Shown one piece after another: positions 8,906 to 17,627 of a stretch of DNA of 64,000 nucleotides (positions are counted from its first letter, which is position 1; each line of letters starts with the position of its first letter). A program made the translations under genes and the position numbers. The notes under the pieces were generated by a model that was not told where the DNA came from, did not search any database, and saw only the letters and a list, made by a program, of their open reading frames with translations. This stretch comes from Acinetobacter sp. NIPH 2699 (GTDB lineage Bacteria; Pseudomonadota; Gammaproteobacteria; Pseudomonadales; Moraxellaceae): assembly GCF_022549355.1 (NCBI RefSeq), contig NZ_JAKZGL010000017.1, positions 1-64,000 of the forward strand, in the 5' to 3' direction.

Positions 8906-9307
8906 TTACCACTGGCGACGACGTTTAGTATAAACATAACTCGCGATAAAAAAGCCAAGAATGACACCGACCGCAATGGTCATCGCACCGTAGAGGAACA
9001 TTTGCGCACTACGTTCGCTTTGCAAAACTTGGACTTGCACGGTTAAATTGTCATTTTTTAACTGTAATTCTTGGTTTTGAGTCAGTGCTTCAAGATTGGC
9101 ATGTTCAAGTTGTTTTAAACGACTGGCTTGATCTTGAATGAGAGCTTTGTTTTTTGCTTCTTGTTGCTGTTTGGCTTTGGCAATTTGTTCTGCTGTCAAT
9201 GGCTTGGTTACTGCGCTTGTGGTAGTTTGAACCGCTGATGATTCAACAGCCCAAACACTAGAAGTGAGTAAACATAGAGCAAATAAGCTTTGGAATGCAA
9301 TACGCAT
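8906..9307 (-). CDS. secreted coiled-coil protein with C-terminal membrane anchor
   Basis: A 133-aa protein with an N-terminal signal peptide (MRIAFQSLFALCLLTSSVWA), a Lys/Gln/Leu-rich coiled coil (about residues 40-100) and one C-terminal transmembrane segment (FLYGAMTIAVGVILGFFIASYVY) ended by basic KRRRQW. The layout recalls the C-terminal half of TIGR04211 SH3-domain inner-membrane proteins, without the SH3 domain. The coiled coil probably projects into the periplasm. The function is unknown. It lies between mnmC and yciI with gaps of 3-18 nt. Confidence 0.75.
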   Translation of the reverse strand: MRIAFQSLFALCLLTSSVWAVESSAVQTTTSAVTKPLTAEQIAKAKQQQEAKNKALIQDQASRLKQLEHANLEALTQNQELQLKNDNLTVQVQVLQSERSAQMFLYGAMTIAVGVILGFFIASYVYTKRRRQW

Positions 9308-9310
9308 GGT

Positions 9311-9613
9311 TTACCCTTTTGGAAACGCTTTATTAAAAGGTTTTACATCAATCTTGGCGTAAATCCCTTCTTTTAAAAAAGGTTCTTCTTCAATCCACGC
9401 ATCAAGTGTTTCACGACTATCAAATTCAACAATGATGGTGCTGCCAATAAAGCCTGCTTGTAAGTCATCAGGGTCTTTGGGATGCGCGCCAGCAGTAATT
9501 AAACGTCCTTCATCATCCAATTTTTGTAGTCGAGCTACATGTTGTGGACGAGTTGCTAGACGTTTCTCCAACGTACCTTCACGATCAGTACAAGTCAGTA
9601 CAAAATAGGGCAT
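9311..9613 (-). CDS. yciI: YciI family protein
   Basis: A 100-aa YciI-like (YCII) protein with a dimeric ferredoxin-like alpha/beta barrel. The family pattern is visible: N-terminal PYFVLTCTDREG, R-x-Q-H-V-A-R-L helix, GRLITAGAHP, then GSTIIVEFDSRETLDAWIEEEPF. In YciI proteins a His/Asp pair forms a putative active site, but no reaction is established. It sits next to yciB, as in many gammaproteobacteria. Confidence 0.9.
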   Translation of the reverse strand: MPYFVLTCTDREGTLEKRLATRPQHVARLQKLDDEGRLITAGAHPKDPDDLQAGFIGSTIIVEFDSRETLDAWIEEEPFLKEGIYAKIDVKPFNKAFPKG

Positions 9614-9637
9614 AGCAGTTGCTCAATGATTTAAAAT

Positions 9638-10249
9638 CTAGTCAGTGGTTTTAAAATGTTTTCGTAAGCAAAATAGTATAACAGCAAGGTAACTGAGCGA
9701 CACGATAATATCGCCAAAAGCGGTAAATTCTCCCCAGTATTTTCCTTGTAAGAACATAAAACCAAAGAAGAAATGCAAAGCAGCTAACAAAAAGAACTGA
9801 CCACACCACGCCCAGTTCAAGCGCATCCAACCTTTTTGACTTAACTCTAATACTGAACCGAGAATTTTTTGAATAATGGGCATACGTTCTTTGTTGAACA
9901 ATGGCGTAACCAAAAAGCCGATACCGATACCGACATTGATAATGACTGCTTTCATTTTGATATAAGTGACATCACTGAAAACCAATGTGATTCCACCAAA
10001 AATGACCGACATAACCACGATAAACCATTGCATCTTTTCCAGTTTAAATTTTTGGAAAATGAACAGACAGCCGTAAACGACCAGTGTGGAAATGAGTAAG
10101 GCGCAGGTTGCAACAAGAATATGATTCTGATCGGTATTTCCAGCACTACCCACTAACTCTAATAATGGGTGATGACTATCTTTTGGATCGGTGGTTTTAT
10201 AAAAATAAAAGAAGATAATAATCGGAAGATAGTCGAGCAACGCTTTCAT
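9638..10249 (-). CDS. yciB: inner-membrane septation protein A (YciB/IspZ)
   Basis: A 203-aa polytopic inner-membrane protein starting MKALLDYLPIIIFFYFYK, the family N-terminus. The start is 10249, because the five extra upstream residues of the longer frame are not conserved. Five or so hydrophobic segments follow, and RLNWAWCGQFFLLAALHFFFGF is a family hallmark. YciB proteins affect cell-envelope synthesis and septation. It heads the minus-strand run yciB-yciI-membrane protein-mnmC and diverges from the PHP gene. Confidence 0.93.
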   Translation of the reverse strand: MKALLDYLPIIIFFYFYKTTDPKDSHHPLLELVGSAGNTDQNHILVATCALLISTLVVYGCLFIFQKFKLEKMQWFIVVMSVIFGGITLVFSDVTYIKMKAVIINVGIGIGFLVTPLFNKERMPIIQKILGSVLELSQKGWMRLNWAWCGQFFLLAALHFFFGFMFLQGKYWGEFTAFGDIIVSLSYLAVILFCLRKHFKTTD

Positions 10250-10294
10250 GTTACAGTACGGCAATGAAATAGGTCAGATAGCATAATACAAACC

Positions 10295-11152
10295 ATGTTC
10301 GGTGTCGATTTACATACCCATAGTCTAATTTCAGATGGTACTTTGTCTCCAGAACAATTGGTGCAGGCTGCCGTAGATGTAAAAGTTCATACCTTGGCTT
10401 TAACTGATCATGACACCATGGATGGGTTAGCTCGCGCTCGAAAGTATGCTCAAGATCATGATATTCAGATTGTTTCTGGTGTGGAAGTCTCTAGTCAATG
10501 GTCGAGAGAGAATACCAAAAAGAGTTATGGTGTCCATATTGTTGCGCTGAATATGCAAGACGCAACACCTATACAAATCATGCTTGAGAAGCAGAAAAAA
10601 ATACGTGCTGAGCGAGCAAAGGCGATCTGTAGCTTATTAGAGAAATGTATAGGTTTTGATATTTATCCCGATGTGATTGCAAAAGTAGATGGGCAGGCGG
10701 ATCGAGTGACACGAACGCATATTGCAAAAACACTGGTAGAAAAAAATATTGTCAGTCGTCCACAGCAAGCATTTGACCGCTTTTTAAAAGAAGGGAAAAA
10801 AGCTTTTGTAAAATTTGATGGTGTGGGCTTAAAAGAAACCATTGAGGTGATTCATGCCAGTCAAGGCTTTGCTGTTTTGGCACATCCGACACGGTATGAT
10901 TTATCTGCGACCAATATTCGTTACTTGATTGAATTATTTGCGACCTTGGGTGGCGATGCGGTTGAATTACCCGCGAGTAGTGAGCCACTTTCTACGCGGC
11001 AAATGGTGGATCGAATGATTCAGCAGTTTGATCTGGCTGTTTCCATTGGCAGTGATTTTCATGGTGAAAATATGCCTTGGATTAAGCTTGGGCAAACGCC
11101 GCGAGTGCATGAAGGGCAGCGAGGCGTTTGGGAAAGTTTTAAATTACAATAA
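10295..11152 (+). CDS. rnm: PHP-domain phosphoesterase (RNase AM / YciV family)
   Basis: A 285-aa PHP phosphoesterase. Metal-binding motifs are all present: DLHTHSLISDG (HxH), ALTDHDTM, the Glu in SGVEVSS, THIAK, VLAHPTRY and the C-terminal GSDFHG. Relatives hydrolyse 3',5'-nucleotide bisphosphates and trim RNA 5' ends (E. coli YciV/RNase AM). It is divergent from yciB, as related genes are in enterobacteria. Its last 9 bases overlap the 3' end of the convergent bestrophin gene. Confidence 0.9.
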   Translation: MFGVDLHTHSLISDGTLSPEQLVQAAVDVKVHTLALTDHDTMDGLARARKYAQDHDIQIVSGVEVSSQWSRENTKKSYGVHIVALNMQDATPIQIMLEKQKKIRAERAKAICSLLEKCIGFDIYPDVIAKVDGQADRVTRTHIAKTLVEKNIVSRPQQAFDRFLKEGKKAFVKFDGVGLKETIEVIHASQGFAVLAHPTRYDLSATNIRYLIELFATLGGDAVELPASSEPLSTRQMVDRMIQQFDLAVSIGSDFHGENMPWIKLGQTPRVHEGQRGVWESFKLQ

Positions 11153-12055
11153 ATTATGATCATGTGCCTGAATCGGTGGTGGTGTCGGACGACCGAGTGT
11201 ACCGAGTAATTCAATTTCAATATTTCGAACCATGGCATCGAGTGGTAGATCATTACTTTGTGTGCCAAAAGGCTCTTCAATTTCGCTGCTCAATGCATCT
11301 AAACCCAAAAAGGTATAAGCCAAGATTCCAACCAGAAGTGGTGTCACTAGACCCAATAATGAACCTAAGCTAAAGGGCAACATCACACAGAAGAAATACA
11401 CGGTACGATTCAATAATACTGAATAAGCAAAAGGAATCGGGGTATTGGCAATACGATCACAGCCTGTTTGCATTTCACTTAATGCGACAACATGCTGATT
11501 CATTTGCGTATAAATAATATCTGAGATCTCACCTTCTTTGAGTGCTTGTAAAAGCTCCCATTGAATTAGGCTCAGTGTGTATTGTGGCGCATTATGTTGT
11601 TGGTAGAGCTGCGTGAGTGCTTGTTGGCTTAAGCCGCTGGTTTCAGTCAACTCCGTTGGATTGGCAGTTTGGTGGCGTAAGCGATCTCGCAGCACATTCG
11701 CAAATACAATCACGTTTTGAATGACGCGTTCACGTCGTGCTTGGGTGAGGACGCGACAATCTCGATCAAAATGTCGAGCTGTGGCAATCAGAACACCCCA
11801 TAGTTTGCGTGCTTCCCACCAACGTTCATAACAGGCGCTGTTCTTAAAGCCTAAGAAAATGGAAAGAACAACACCGATCAGCGTAAAGCCAACCAAAGGA
11901 ATCTCTGGAAAACGAAATAACTGCACATATTCAACACCGCCAATAATGGCAGAGATGAGCATAACGAATCCGAGTGAAGGTAAAATTTTGGGTAAAATCG
12001 TCCCACGCCATGAAAATAAAACTTTAAAAATACTTGGCTGGTCACGAACAATCAT
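11144..12055 (-). CDS. bestrophin/YneE family channel
   Basis: A 303-aa bestrophin-like inner-membrane protein. Visible hallmarks are WRGTILPKILPSLGF at the first membrane entry, FLGFKNSACYERWWEARKLWG (the conserved NxxCYxRWWE stretch) and IPFAYSVLLNRTVYFFCVMLPFSLG. Bacterial members form pentameric ion channels. The C-terminus, with EIEEPFGTQSNDLPLD, is the conserved tail. No terminator separates it from the convergent PHP gene. Confidence 0.9.
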   Translation of the reverse strand: MIVRDQPSIFKVLFSWRGTILPKILPSLGFVMLISAIIGGVEYVQLFRFPEIPLVGFTLIGVVLSIFLGFKNSACYERWWEARKLWGVLIATARHFDRDCRVLTQARRERVIQNVIVFANVLRDRLRHQTANPTELTETSGLSQQALTQLYQQHNAPQYTLSLIQWELLQALKEGEISDIIYTQMNQHVVALSEMQTGCDRIANTPIPFAYSVLLNRTVYFFCVMLPFSLGSLLGLVTPLLVGILAYTFLGLDALSSEIEEPFGTQSNDLPLDAMVRNIEIELLGTLGRPTPPPIQAHDHNLL

Positions 12056-12099
12056 GTTATTGGGATCATTAATTTTATCTGTTGATGTTCACGTTTGCT

Positions 12100-12834
12100 T
12101 TAACCTTTGTCAAGACGAGATTGTGTGATTTTAATAGGGTTGAGTAGTTGTTGTTCAGAAAATGAAAAATAGCCATCTGCTGAAATAATAAAGTGATCAA
12201 TCAAGTTGATTTCAAGCAATTTACAGGCTTGTTTGAGTTGTTGCGTGAGGTAAATATCCTCTTGAGACGGTTGCGCGACGCCATTGGGATGATTGTGAGC
12301 AACCACGATTTGGCAGGCTTGTTGTTGTAATGCATAACGTAAGGTTTGATTCAGTGAAACACTACATGTGTGATGCGAGCCAAAAAATAGTTTTTTAAAA
12401 TGCAACTTTCTTAATTCAGCATCTAAACACAATACGGCAAACACTTCTTGTTTTTCACCTTGCAGTTCATAACGTAAATAATCGAGTACGAGGTTTGAGT
12501 TGTCTAAACAGAGTCGTTGTTGATGAAAATGGTTATTTAGATAACGCCGTCCAAGCTCTTTTACTGCCATGAGTTGTGCATATTTGGTTGAGGCAATGCC
12601 ATTAAATTGTGACAAGTCTTCAAGTGAGGCATCAAAAATTGGGTTTAAGCCACCAAAATGTTGTATCAAAATACGAGAAAGTTCGACCGCAGAATGTTGC
12701 TTCGAGCCTGAGCGTAAAAAGATTGCAAGCAGTTCTGCATCGGATAAACTTTGTGCCCCTTGAAGTAATAAACGTTCTCTTGGTCGTTCTTGTTCTGGCC
12801 ATGCTTTGATGGACTGTTTAATCGATTGATTCAT
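12100..12834 (-). CDS. radC: RadC family JAB/MPN protein
   Basis: A 244-aa RadC protein with an N-terminal UPF0758 helical region (ERPRERLLLQGAQSLSDAELLAIFLRSG) and a C-terminal JAB/MPN domain. The metal motif is HNHPNG...SQED (HxHP...D), and the family's FFGSHHTCSVSL precedes it. The ATG at 12834 is preferred; a GTG at 12846 in the same frame is possible. Despite the name, a DNA-repair role is not firmly established. It is divergent from coaBC, the arrangement seen in E. coli. Confidence 0.92.
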   Translation of the reverse strand: MNQSIKQSIKAWPEQERPRERLLLQGAQSLSDAELLAIFLRSGSKQHSAVELSRILIQHFGGLNPIFDASLEDLSQFNGIASTKYAQLMAVKELGRRYLNNHFHQQRLCLDNSNLVLDYLRYELQGEKQEVFAVLCLDAELRKLHFKKLFFGSHHTCSVSLNQTLRYALQQQACQIVVAHNHPNGVAQPSQEDIYLTQQLKQACKLLEINLIDHFIISADGYFSFSEQQLLNPIKITQSRLDKG

Positions 12835-12949
12835 TGTTGAGTTCACTTTGATTTTATTGTGTTTATGACTTTTTTAAAAACCCATCACTTGGGTCTGATC
12901 GTATTTAATGCTATTGTGAGCGCCACTGCAACAGTAAGGTATCCTGTTT

Positions 12950-14206
12950 GTGAGCTTCGATCTAAGTGTTATTCCCCACAAAAACATTATATTAGCGGTC
13001 ACGGGTGGCATTGCAGCCTATAAAAGTGCCATTTTAGTACGTCGTTTAAAAGACTTTGGTTTTGATGTCCGCGTGGTCATGACACATGGCGCACAAGCTT
13101 TTATTACGCCTTTGACCTTCCAAGCACTTTCTGGAAATCCAGTGCATACTGAATTATTAAATCCAGAGGCTGAAGCAGGTATGGGACATATTGAGTTGGC
13201 TCGTTGGGCTGATTTGATTTTAGTTGCGCCCGCAAGCTGTGACAGCATTGCAAAATTTGCCCATGGTTTGGCTGATGACTTGCTCAGTACCTTGTATTTA
13301 GCGACTAAAGCACCTGTTTGGGTTGCACCCGCAATGAATCAGCAAATGTGGGCTGCAAAAGCGACACAGCGTAATCTACAAACTCTGGTTGAAGATGGCG
13401 TGCATGTGATTATGCCTGATGCAGGTGAACAAGCATGTGGTGATGTTGGTTTGGGGCGTATGCCTGAGCCAGAAGATTTAGCTCGTCAAGTAGCAGCTTA
13501 CTTCCATAAAGCACAGCGTGCGATTGCAGAGAAGTTTGGTTTACTGGCTGGTAAGCGAGTTACTGTTACAGCAGGCCCAACTCGTGAAGCAATTGATCCC
13601 GTTCGTTATATTTCAAATCACAGTACAGGTAAAATGGGCTTTGCTCTCGCAGCAGCATGTTACGCGGCAGGGGCAAAAGTCACCTTGGTTGCTGGTCCTG
13701 TGAGTTTAGATACACCCAATGGTGTACAACGGATTAATGTCAGCTCTGCCACGCAAATGTTAGATGTCAGTATGAATCAACTGAAAGAGGGCTGTGATAT
13801 CTTTATTGCCACCGCTGCGGTTGCGGACTATCGTGTGGCGCAAGTGGCGGAACATAAGATTAAAAAAGCAGGGGATGAACTTGCAGTTGCTTTAGTCAAA
13901 AACCCTGATATTGTGGCGACCATTGCGCAACAACAACAACGTCCATTTATGGTGGGTTTTGCGGCAGAAACACAAAATGTTGAAGAATATGCCGCAGGTA
14001 AGCTGGTTGCGAAAAAACTGGATATGATTGCCTGTAATGATGTGTCACGTCCAGATATTGGTTTTGCTTCTGATGAAAATGCTATGACCGTATTCTTTGC
14101 CCAGTCTTACCACATGAAAAAGCGTGAGTTAGAAAAAGCATCTAAGCAGGAAATTTCTCAGCAGTTGGTTGAATCGATTGCCGATGCATTACGTCGCCGT
14201 TTGTAA
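12950..14206 (+). CDS. coaBC: bifunctional phosphopantothenoylcysteine decarboxylase/synthetase CoaBC
   Basis: A 418-aa CoaBC (Dfp) for steps 2 and 3 of coenzyme A synthesis from 4'-phosphopantothenate. The N-terminal flavoprotein decarboxylase has LAVTGGIAAYKSA, the PAMNQQMW motif and the substrate-flap Cys in GEQACGDVGLGRM. The C-terminal CTP-dependent synthetase has TAGPTREAIDPVRYISNHS(TG)KMG and NPDIVA. The start is GTG at 12950, just before the conserved N-terminus. The length is normal. Confidence 0.96.
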   Translation: MSFDLSVIPHKNIILAVTGGIAAYKSAILVRRLKDFGFDVRVVMTHGAQAFITPLTFQALSGNPVHTELLNPEAEAGMGHIELARWADLILVAPASCDSIAKFAHGLADDLLSTLYLATKAPVWVAPAMNQQMWAAKATQRNLQTLVEDGVHVIMPDAGEQACGDVGLGRMPEPEDLARQVAAYFHKAQRAIAEKFGLLAGKRVTVTAGPTREAIDPVRYISNHSTGKMGFALAAACYAAGAKVTLVAGPVSLDTPNGVQRINVSSATQMLDVSMNQLKEGCDIFIATAAVADYRVAQVAEHKIKKAGDELAVALVKNPDIVATIAQQQQRPFMVGFAAETQNVEEYAAGKLVAKKLDMIACNDVSRPDIGFASDENAMTVFFAQSYHMKKRELEKASKQEISQQLVESIADALRRRL

Positions 14207-14218
14207 ACAAACATAAGA

Positions 14219-14244
14219 GGGTGTATTTTACACCCCCTTATTTT
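14219..14244 (+). terminator. coaBC terminator
   Basis: A GGGTGTA / TACACCC hairpin with a 3-nt loop is followed by CCTTATTTTTTG. It overlaps the last codons of the convergent membrane-protein gene. Confidence 0.8.
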
Positions 14245-14720
14245 TTGTATCTAGAAAGATAAAGCCAAGATATACCCCCAAAAATCGCAGTGAAAATACA
14301 GCTATAAAAAATGAGAGAATAGGGAATAAGATGGAGTAATGGATTCTTCAAAATCCACGGATAAAAGAAATAAACATCGTGATGCATAAAAGCATCTAAT
14401 AAAATATGACTAAAACTACCGATATATGCACTCATTGCTGCTGTTTTCCATGAAATTTTCCAATCTCTATATTTTAGAATAGATCTTAGTATCCATTGGC
14501 TTATCGGTTTACCGATGAGTAATGCCATGCCTCCAATCAGGGTTGCTCCTAATAGGTTGTGCGTGTAGATGTGTAGATATTGCCAGCCATAAATTAGACC
14601 AAGTAAGGGCTCAATATCCATTAAGATCTGTGTGCCACCAAAAATCATAAAGCTAAAGCGCTGTTGTGCTACCGCTTTACAGCAAGCACCAACGCCTAAG
14701 TGTAATGGTGTAAAGGGCAT
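14238..14720 (-). CDS. DUF4184/YdjM-like membrane protein
   Basis: A 160-aa integral membrane protein. The start at 14720 gives MPFTPLHLGVGACCKAV, the conserved N-terminus of LexA-regulated/YdjM-type putative metal-dependent hydrolases, and has the purine-rich AAGAGAGAATAATA just upstream. Conserved polar residues include D in QILMDIEP, H in YTHNLLGA, and SHILLDAFMHHD. About four hydrophobic segments are visible. Its activity is unproven. It is convergent with coaBC. Confidence 0.75.
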   Translation of the reverse strand: MPFTPLHLGVGACCKAVAQQRFSFMIFGGTQILMDIEPLLGLIYGWQYLHIYTHNLLGATLIGGMALLIGKPISQWILRSILKYRDWKISWKTAAMSAYIGSFSHILLDAFMHHDVYFFYPWILKNPLLHLIPYSLIFYSCIFTAIFGGISWLYLSRYKK

Positions 14721-14862
14721 TATTATTCTCTCTTGTTTTGCTATAGCTGTGTGAGTATATGACATCATAAGGGAGTGTGGATATGTATAAATAGCATCTT
14801 TCGGATTTTCTTCTTACTGCAAGCTTGTTAATGTGGAGAAATAGCAACAAGAGGGCAGACAG

Positions 14863-15702
14863 ATGCAACAGCAACGGAATTATGATCGTATTGCTCAAGC
14901 GATTGCCTATATACAGCAAAACTTCCAGCAACAGCCGCAACTTGATGAAGTCGCGGCTCATATTCATCTAAGCCCAGCCCATTTTCAGCGTTTATTCAGT
15001 GAATGGGTGGGGACCAGTCCGAAAAAGTTTCTGCAATATATCAGTGTGGAATATGCCAAAAATATTTTAAAGCAACAGGGCAGTATCTTTGATGCAACTT
15101 TTGCAACAGGACTTTCCAGCACCAGTCGGTTGCATGATCTCTTTATTCAAATCGAAGGTATGACACCAGCCGAATATAAACATGGTGGGCAGAACCTAAG
15201 CATCCATTATCAGTTTGCAGAGACACTTTTTGGTGAGGTGCTGATCGCCTCAACGAATAAAGGGATTTGTGCGCTCACCTTTGTACAACATCAAGCCGAT
15301 GCGCTAGAACAATTAAAATCTCAATTTCCCCAAGCCATTTTTAAACAGCAAGCTGATCAGTTTCAGCAAAGTGCTTTAGTTCTTTTTCAAAAAGATCAGC
15401 GTCGATTGGCTGATATTAAATTGCATTTGAAAGGCACAGACTTCCAATTGAAAGTTTGGCAAAGTTTGCTCAAAATCCCAATGGGGCAACTTTCCACTTA
15501 TGGCGCATTGGCCCAAGCCATTGAACATCCCAAAGCAGCGCGAGCAGTTGGCACAGCAATTGGCAATAATCCTGTGGCTTTTTTGATTCCTTGTCACCGG
15601 GTGATTCAGTCCACTGGAGCGTTTGGTGGCTATGAATGGGGAGCAACCCGAAAAATGGCAATGATTGGTTGGGAGGGAGTACAAACGTATGCAACTGTTT
15701 AA
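14863..15702 (+). CDS. Ada-like AraC regulator / O6-methylguanine-DNA methyltransferase
   Basis: A 279-aa protein with an AraC-type DNA-binding domain (about residues 8-105, with HLSPAHFQRLFSEWVGTSPK), a ribonuclease-like middle part and a C-terminal methyltransferase domain. The suicide Cys is in IPCHRVIQSTGAFGGY (near residue 245), and the helix STYGALAQAIEHPKAARAVG recognises DNA. It lacks the N-terminal zinc domain with which E. coli Ada repairs phosphotriesters and becomes an activator. It overlaps alkB by 14 nt, so the two alkylation-repair genes are co-translated. Confidence 0.93.
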   Translation: MQQQRNYDRIAQAIAYIQQNFQQQPQLDEVAAHIHLSPAHFQRLFSEWVGTSPKKFLQYISVEYAKNILKQQGSIFDATFATGLSSTSRLHDLFIQIEGMTPAEYKHGGQNLSIHYQFAETLFGEVLIASTNKGICALTFVQHQADALEQLKSQFPQAIFKQQADQFQQSALVLFQKDQRRLADIKLHLKGTDFQLKVWQSLLKIPMGQLSTYGALAQAIEHPKAARAVGTAIGNNPVAFLIPCHRVIQSTGAFGGYEWGATRKMAMIGWEGVQTYATV

Positions 15703-16297
15703 TAACGAAGCTGATCCCAGCCATAACCATTTACCTTATGATGGCACAGTACAGTATTATGGAAAAGTCGTTGAAGGTTTGAGTGCGGATGATTATTTTG
15801 AGAAGCTGCTGCACAACATCGCATGGCAAAATGATCAGACCATCATTTTTGGTCGGCAGATCACCACCAAAAGAAAAGTAGCGTGGTACGGCGATCAAGC
15901 GTTTGAATATACTTATTCCAATATCAACAAATATGCTTTGCCTTGGACATCTGAGCTGATTGAACTAAAAGCATTAGTCGAACAATTAACAGGTGAAACA
16001 TTCAATTCTTGTCTACTCAATCTTTATCATACAGGTGAGGAGGGAATGGCGTGGCACAGTGATGCGGAAACAGATCTTAAAAAAGAAGGTGCGATTGCAT
16101 CGTTAAGCTTTGGTGCGGAACGAAAGTTCGCTTTTAAACATAAGCAGACTAAGGAAAAAGTAGAATTGTATTTAGAGCATGGTAGTCTGTTGGTTATGAA
16201 AGATACCACTCAACATTATTGGTGGCATCGTTTGCCGCCGACCAAAAAAGTGAGTACGGCACGAGTCAATCTGACCTTTAGAACAATTATTAACTAA
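15689..16297 (+). CDS. alkB: alpha-ketoglutarate-dependent DNA dioxygenase AlkB-like
   Basis: A 202-aa Fe(II)/2-oxoglutarate dioxygenase that removes alkyl groups from bases in DNA. The start at 15689 is supported by GGGAGG upstream. Key residues are visible: the HxD pair in MAWHSDAETD, the distal His in WWHRLPP, and the RVNLTFR tail binding 2-oxoglutarate. NLYHTGEEGM is typical of the ALKBH2/3-like bacterial group. Its start lies inside the ada-like gene, indicating translational coupling. Confidence 0.93.
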   Translation: MQLFNNEADPSHNHLPYDGTVQYYGKVVEGLSADDYFEKLLHNIAWQNDQTIIFGRQITTKRKVAWYGDQAFEYTYSNINKYALPWTSELIELKALVEQLTGETFNSCLLNLYHTGEEGMAWHSDAETDLKKEGAIASLSFGAERKFAFKHKQTKEKVELYLEHGSLLVMKDTTQHYWWHRLPPTKKVSTARVNLTFRTIIN

Positions 16298-16301
16298 CAT
16301 T

Positions 16302-16333
16302 AAAAAAAGGACTGAAAAATCAGTCCTTTTTTA
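16302..16333. terminator. bidirectional terminator
   Basis: AAAAAAAGGACTG / CAGTCCTTTTTT hairpin between the convergent alkB and secB genes, with A- and T-tracts on both flanks. Confidence 0.9.
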
Positions 16334-16356
16334 TATCGAAGCAATCGTTATAACGA

Positions 16357-16815
16357 TTATGCTTGACCTTGTGCAGCACCTTCAGTTTGTAGGCGTTGCA
16401 TATTCGCTTCAAACTCAGCATCAAAGTTGATTGGCGTAAGTAGCAATTGTGGGAAGCTACCTTTCGTCACTAAATCATTCACTGATTCACGTAAGAACGG
16501 GAATAGGATATTTGGGCAGTAAGCACCTAAGATGTATGGAAGACGATCTTCTTCTACACCATCAATCAAGAAGATACCTGATTGAGTAATATCAACGATG
16601 AACGCAGTTTCATTTTCGTTATTTGCTTGAACCACAACTTTTAAAGACACTTCATAGTGTGTTGGATCAATTTTTTCTGCGGCAGAAGATAAGTTGATAT
16701 TCAGTTCTGGTTGCCATTGTTTGGTGAAGACGTGTGCACCAGGAACTTCAAATGAAATATCTTTTGTGTAAATACGTTCTAACGCGAGTTGTGGTTGAAC
16801 TTGTTCTTCGCTCAT
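16357..16815 (-). CDS. secB: protein-export chaperone SecB
   Basis: A 152-aa SecB, the tetrameric cytosolic chaperone that keeps preproteins unfolded and hands them to SecA. Recognisable segments are [25 protein letters not shown] [12 protein letters not shown] and [23 protein letters not shown]. It is last in the yibN-grxC-secB cluster, the same order as in E. coli. Confidence 0.97.
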   Translation of the reverse strand: MSEEQVQPQLALERIYTKDISFEVPGAHVFTKQWQPELNINLSSAAEKIDPTHYEVSLKVVVQANNENETAFIVDITQSGIFLIDGVEEDRLPYILGAYCPNILFPFLRESVNDLVTKGSFPQLLLTPINFDAEFEANMQRLQTEGAAQGQA

Positions 16816-16847
16816 CGTTTTTCCTTAAATTATGGAACTGTTGTTAA

Positions 16848-17105
16848 TTAAGCCAATAATGGATCGAGTTTTCCTTCACGCTCTAAGGCATAAAGTTGAT
16901 CAAAACCGCCAATAAACTGGTCGTTGATAAAAATTTGAGGCACTGTACGGTGATTGGTACGTTGCATTAACTCAATACGAACCTCAGGTGCTTCATTAGA
17001 AAGATTAATTTCTTTATAAGCCACACCTTTACGCTCAAGCAATTGTTTGGCGCGTACGCAATATGGGCAAGAAAGCGTTGAATAAATAGTGACATTGGAT
17101 GTCAT
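16848..17105 (-). CDS. grxC: glutaredoxin 3 GrxC
   Basis: An 85-aa dithiol glutaredoxin with active site CPYC in TLSCPYCVRAKQLL, the TVPQIF cis-Pro loop and the GGFDQL glutathione-binding motif. It reduces disulfides with glutathione in the cytoplasm. It lies between secB and the rhodanese gene, a conserved neighbourhood. Confidence 0.96.
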   Translation of the reverse strand: MTSNVTIYSTLSCPYCVRAKQLLERKGVAYKEINLSNEAPEVRIELMQRTNHRTVPQIFINDQFIGGFDQLYALEREGKLDPLLA

Positions 17106-17116
17106 TTCATCTCTCC

Positions 17117-17533
17117 TTAAGCTTTGGTTTTACTTTTGACTAAAGGTAAGCCTTGAGCTTTCCAGTTGCTAATGCCGCCGTCTAAGCGGTAGCTGTCAGC
17201 ATGACCCACTTTTTGCAATGCAGTGCCAGCCACTTGTCCTAAGTTACATATAAAGACCAATGGACGGTCACTTGCTTTGAGTTCATCAAGGTGGCTTGTG
17301 ATCTGGCTATATGAAATGTTACGGCTGCCACTGATGTGGCCTTCACGGAAATCTTTCGCATCACGTAAGTCGATCAAGATCGCATTTTTCGCTTTGACCA
17401 AAATACCGAGAGATTGAGGTGAAATTTTACGACCATTGCGTTGTCCTTCTAAAACAAAGAACAATACGATGAGTACCGCAAGCGTACCAAATAAGAAGGG
17501 GTGATTCCCCATAAACTCAAACCAACGTTCCAC
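17117..17533 (-). CDS. membrane-anchored rhodanese (YibN-like)
   Basis: A 138-aa protein with an N-terminal transmembrane helix (about residues 13-29, LFGTLAVLIVLFFVLEG) and a rhodanese domain (ILIDLRDAKDFREGHISGSRNI, Cys in FICNLGQVAG). Starts with GTG (MERWFEF). It is the YibN equivalent by gene order with grxC and secB. YibN-type proteins are inner-membrane sulfurtransferase-like proteins, and the natural acceptor is not known from sequence. Confidence 0.9.
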   Translation of the reverse strand: MERWFEFMGNHPFLFGTLAVLIVLFFVLEGQRNGRKISPQSLGILVKAKNAILIDLRDAKDFREGHISGSRNISYSQITSHLDELKASDRPLVFICNLGQVAGTALQKVGHADSYRLDGGISNWKAQGLPLVKSKTKA

Positions 17534-17627
17534 AAGTCACCTAAAGTTAAAATCAAAACTGCCACTGAGTATAACTTATCTGTATGGTGATCAAAAACTT
17601 TAGTTCAAGGGCTCATTTGAATTTATG

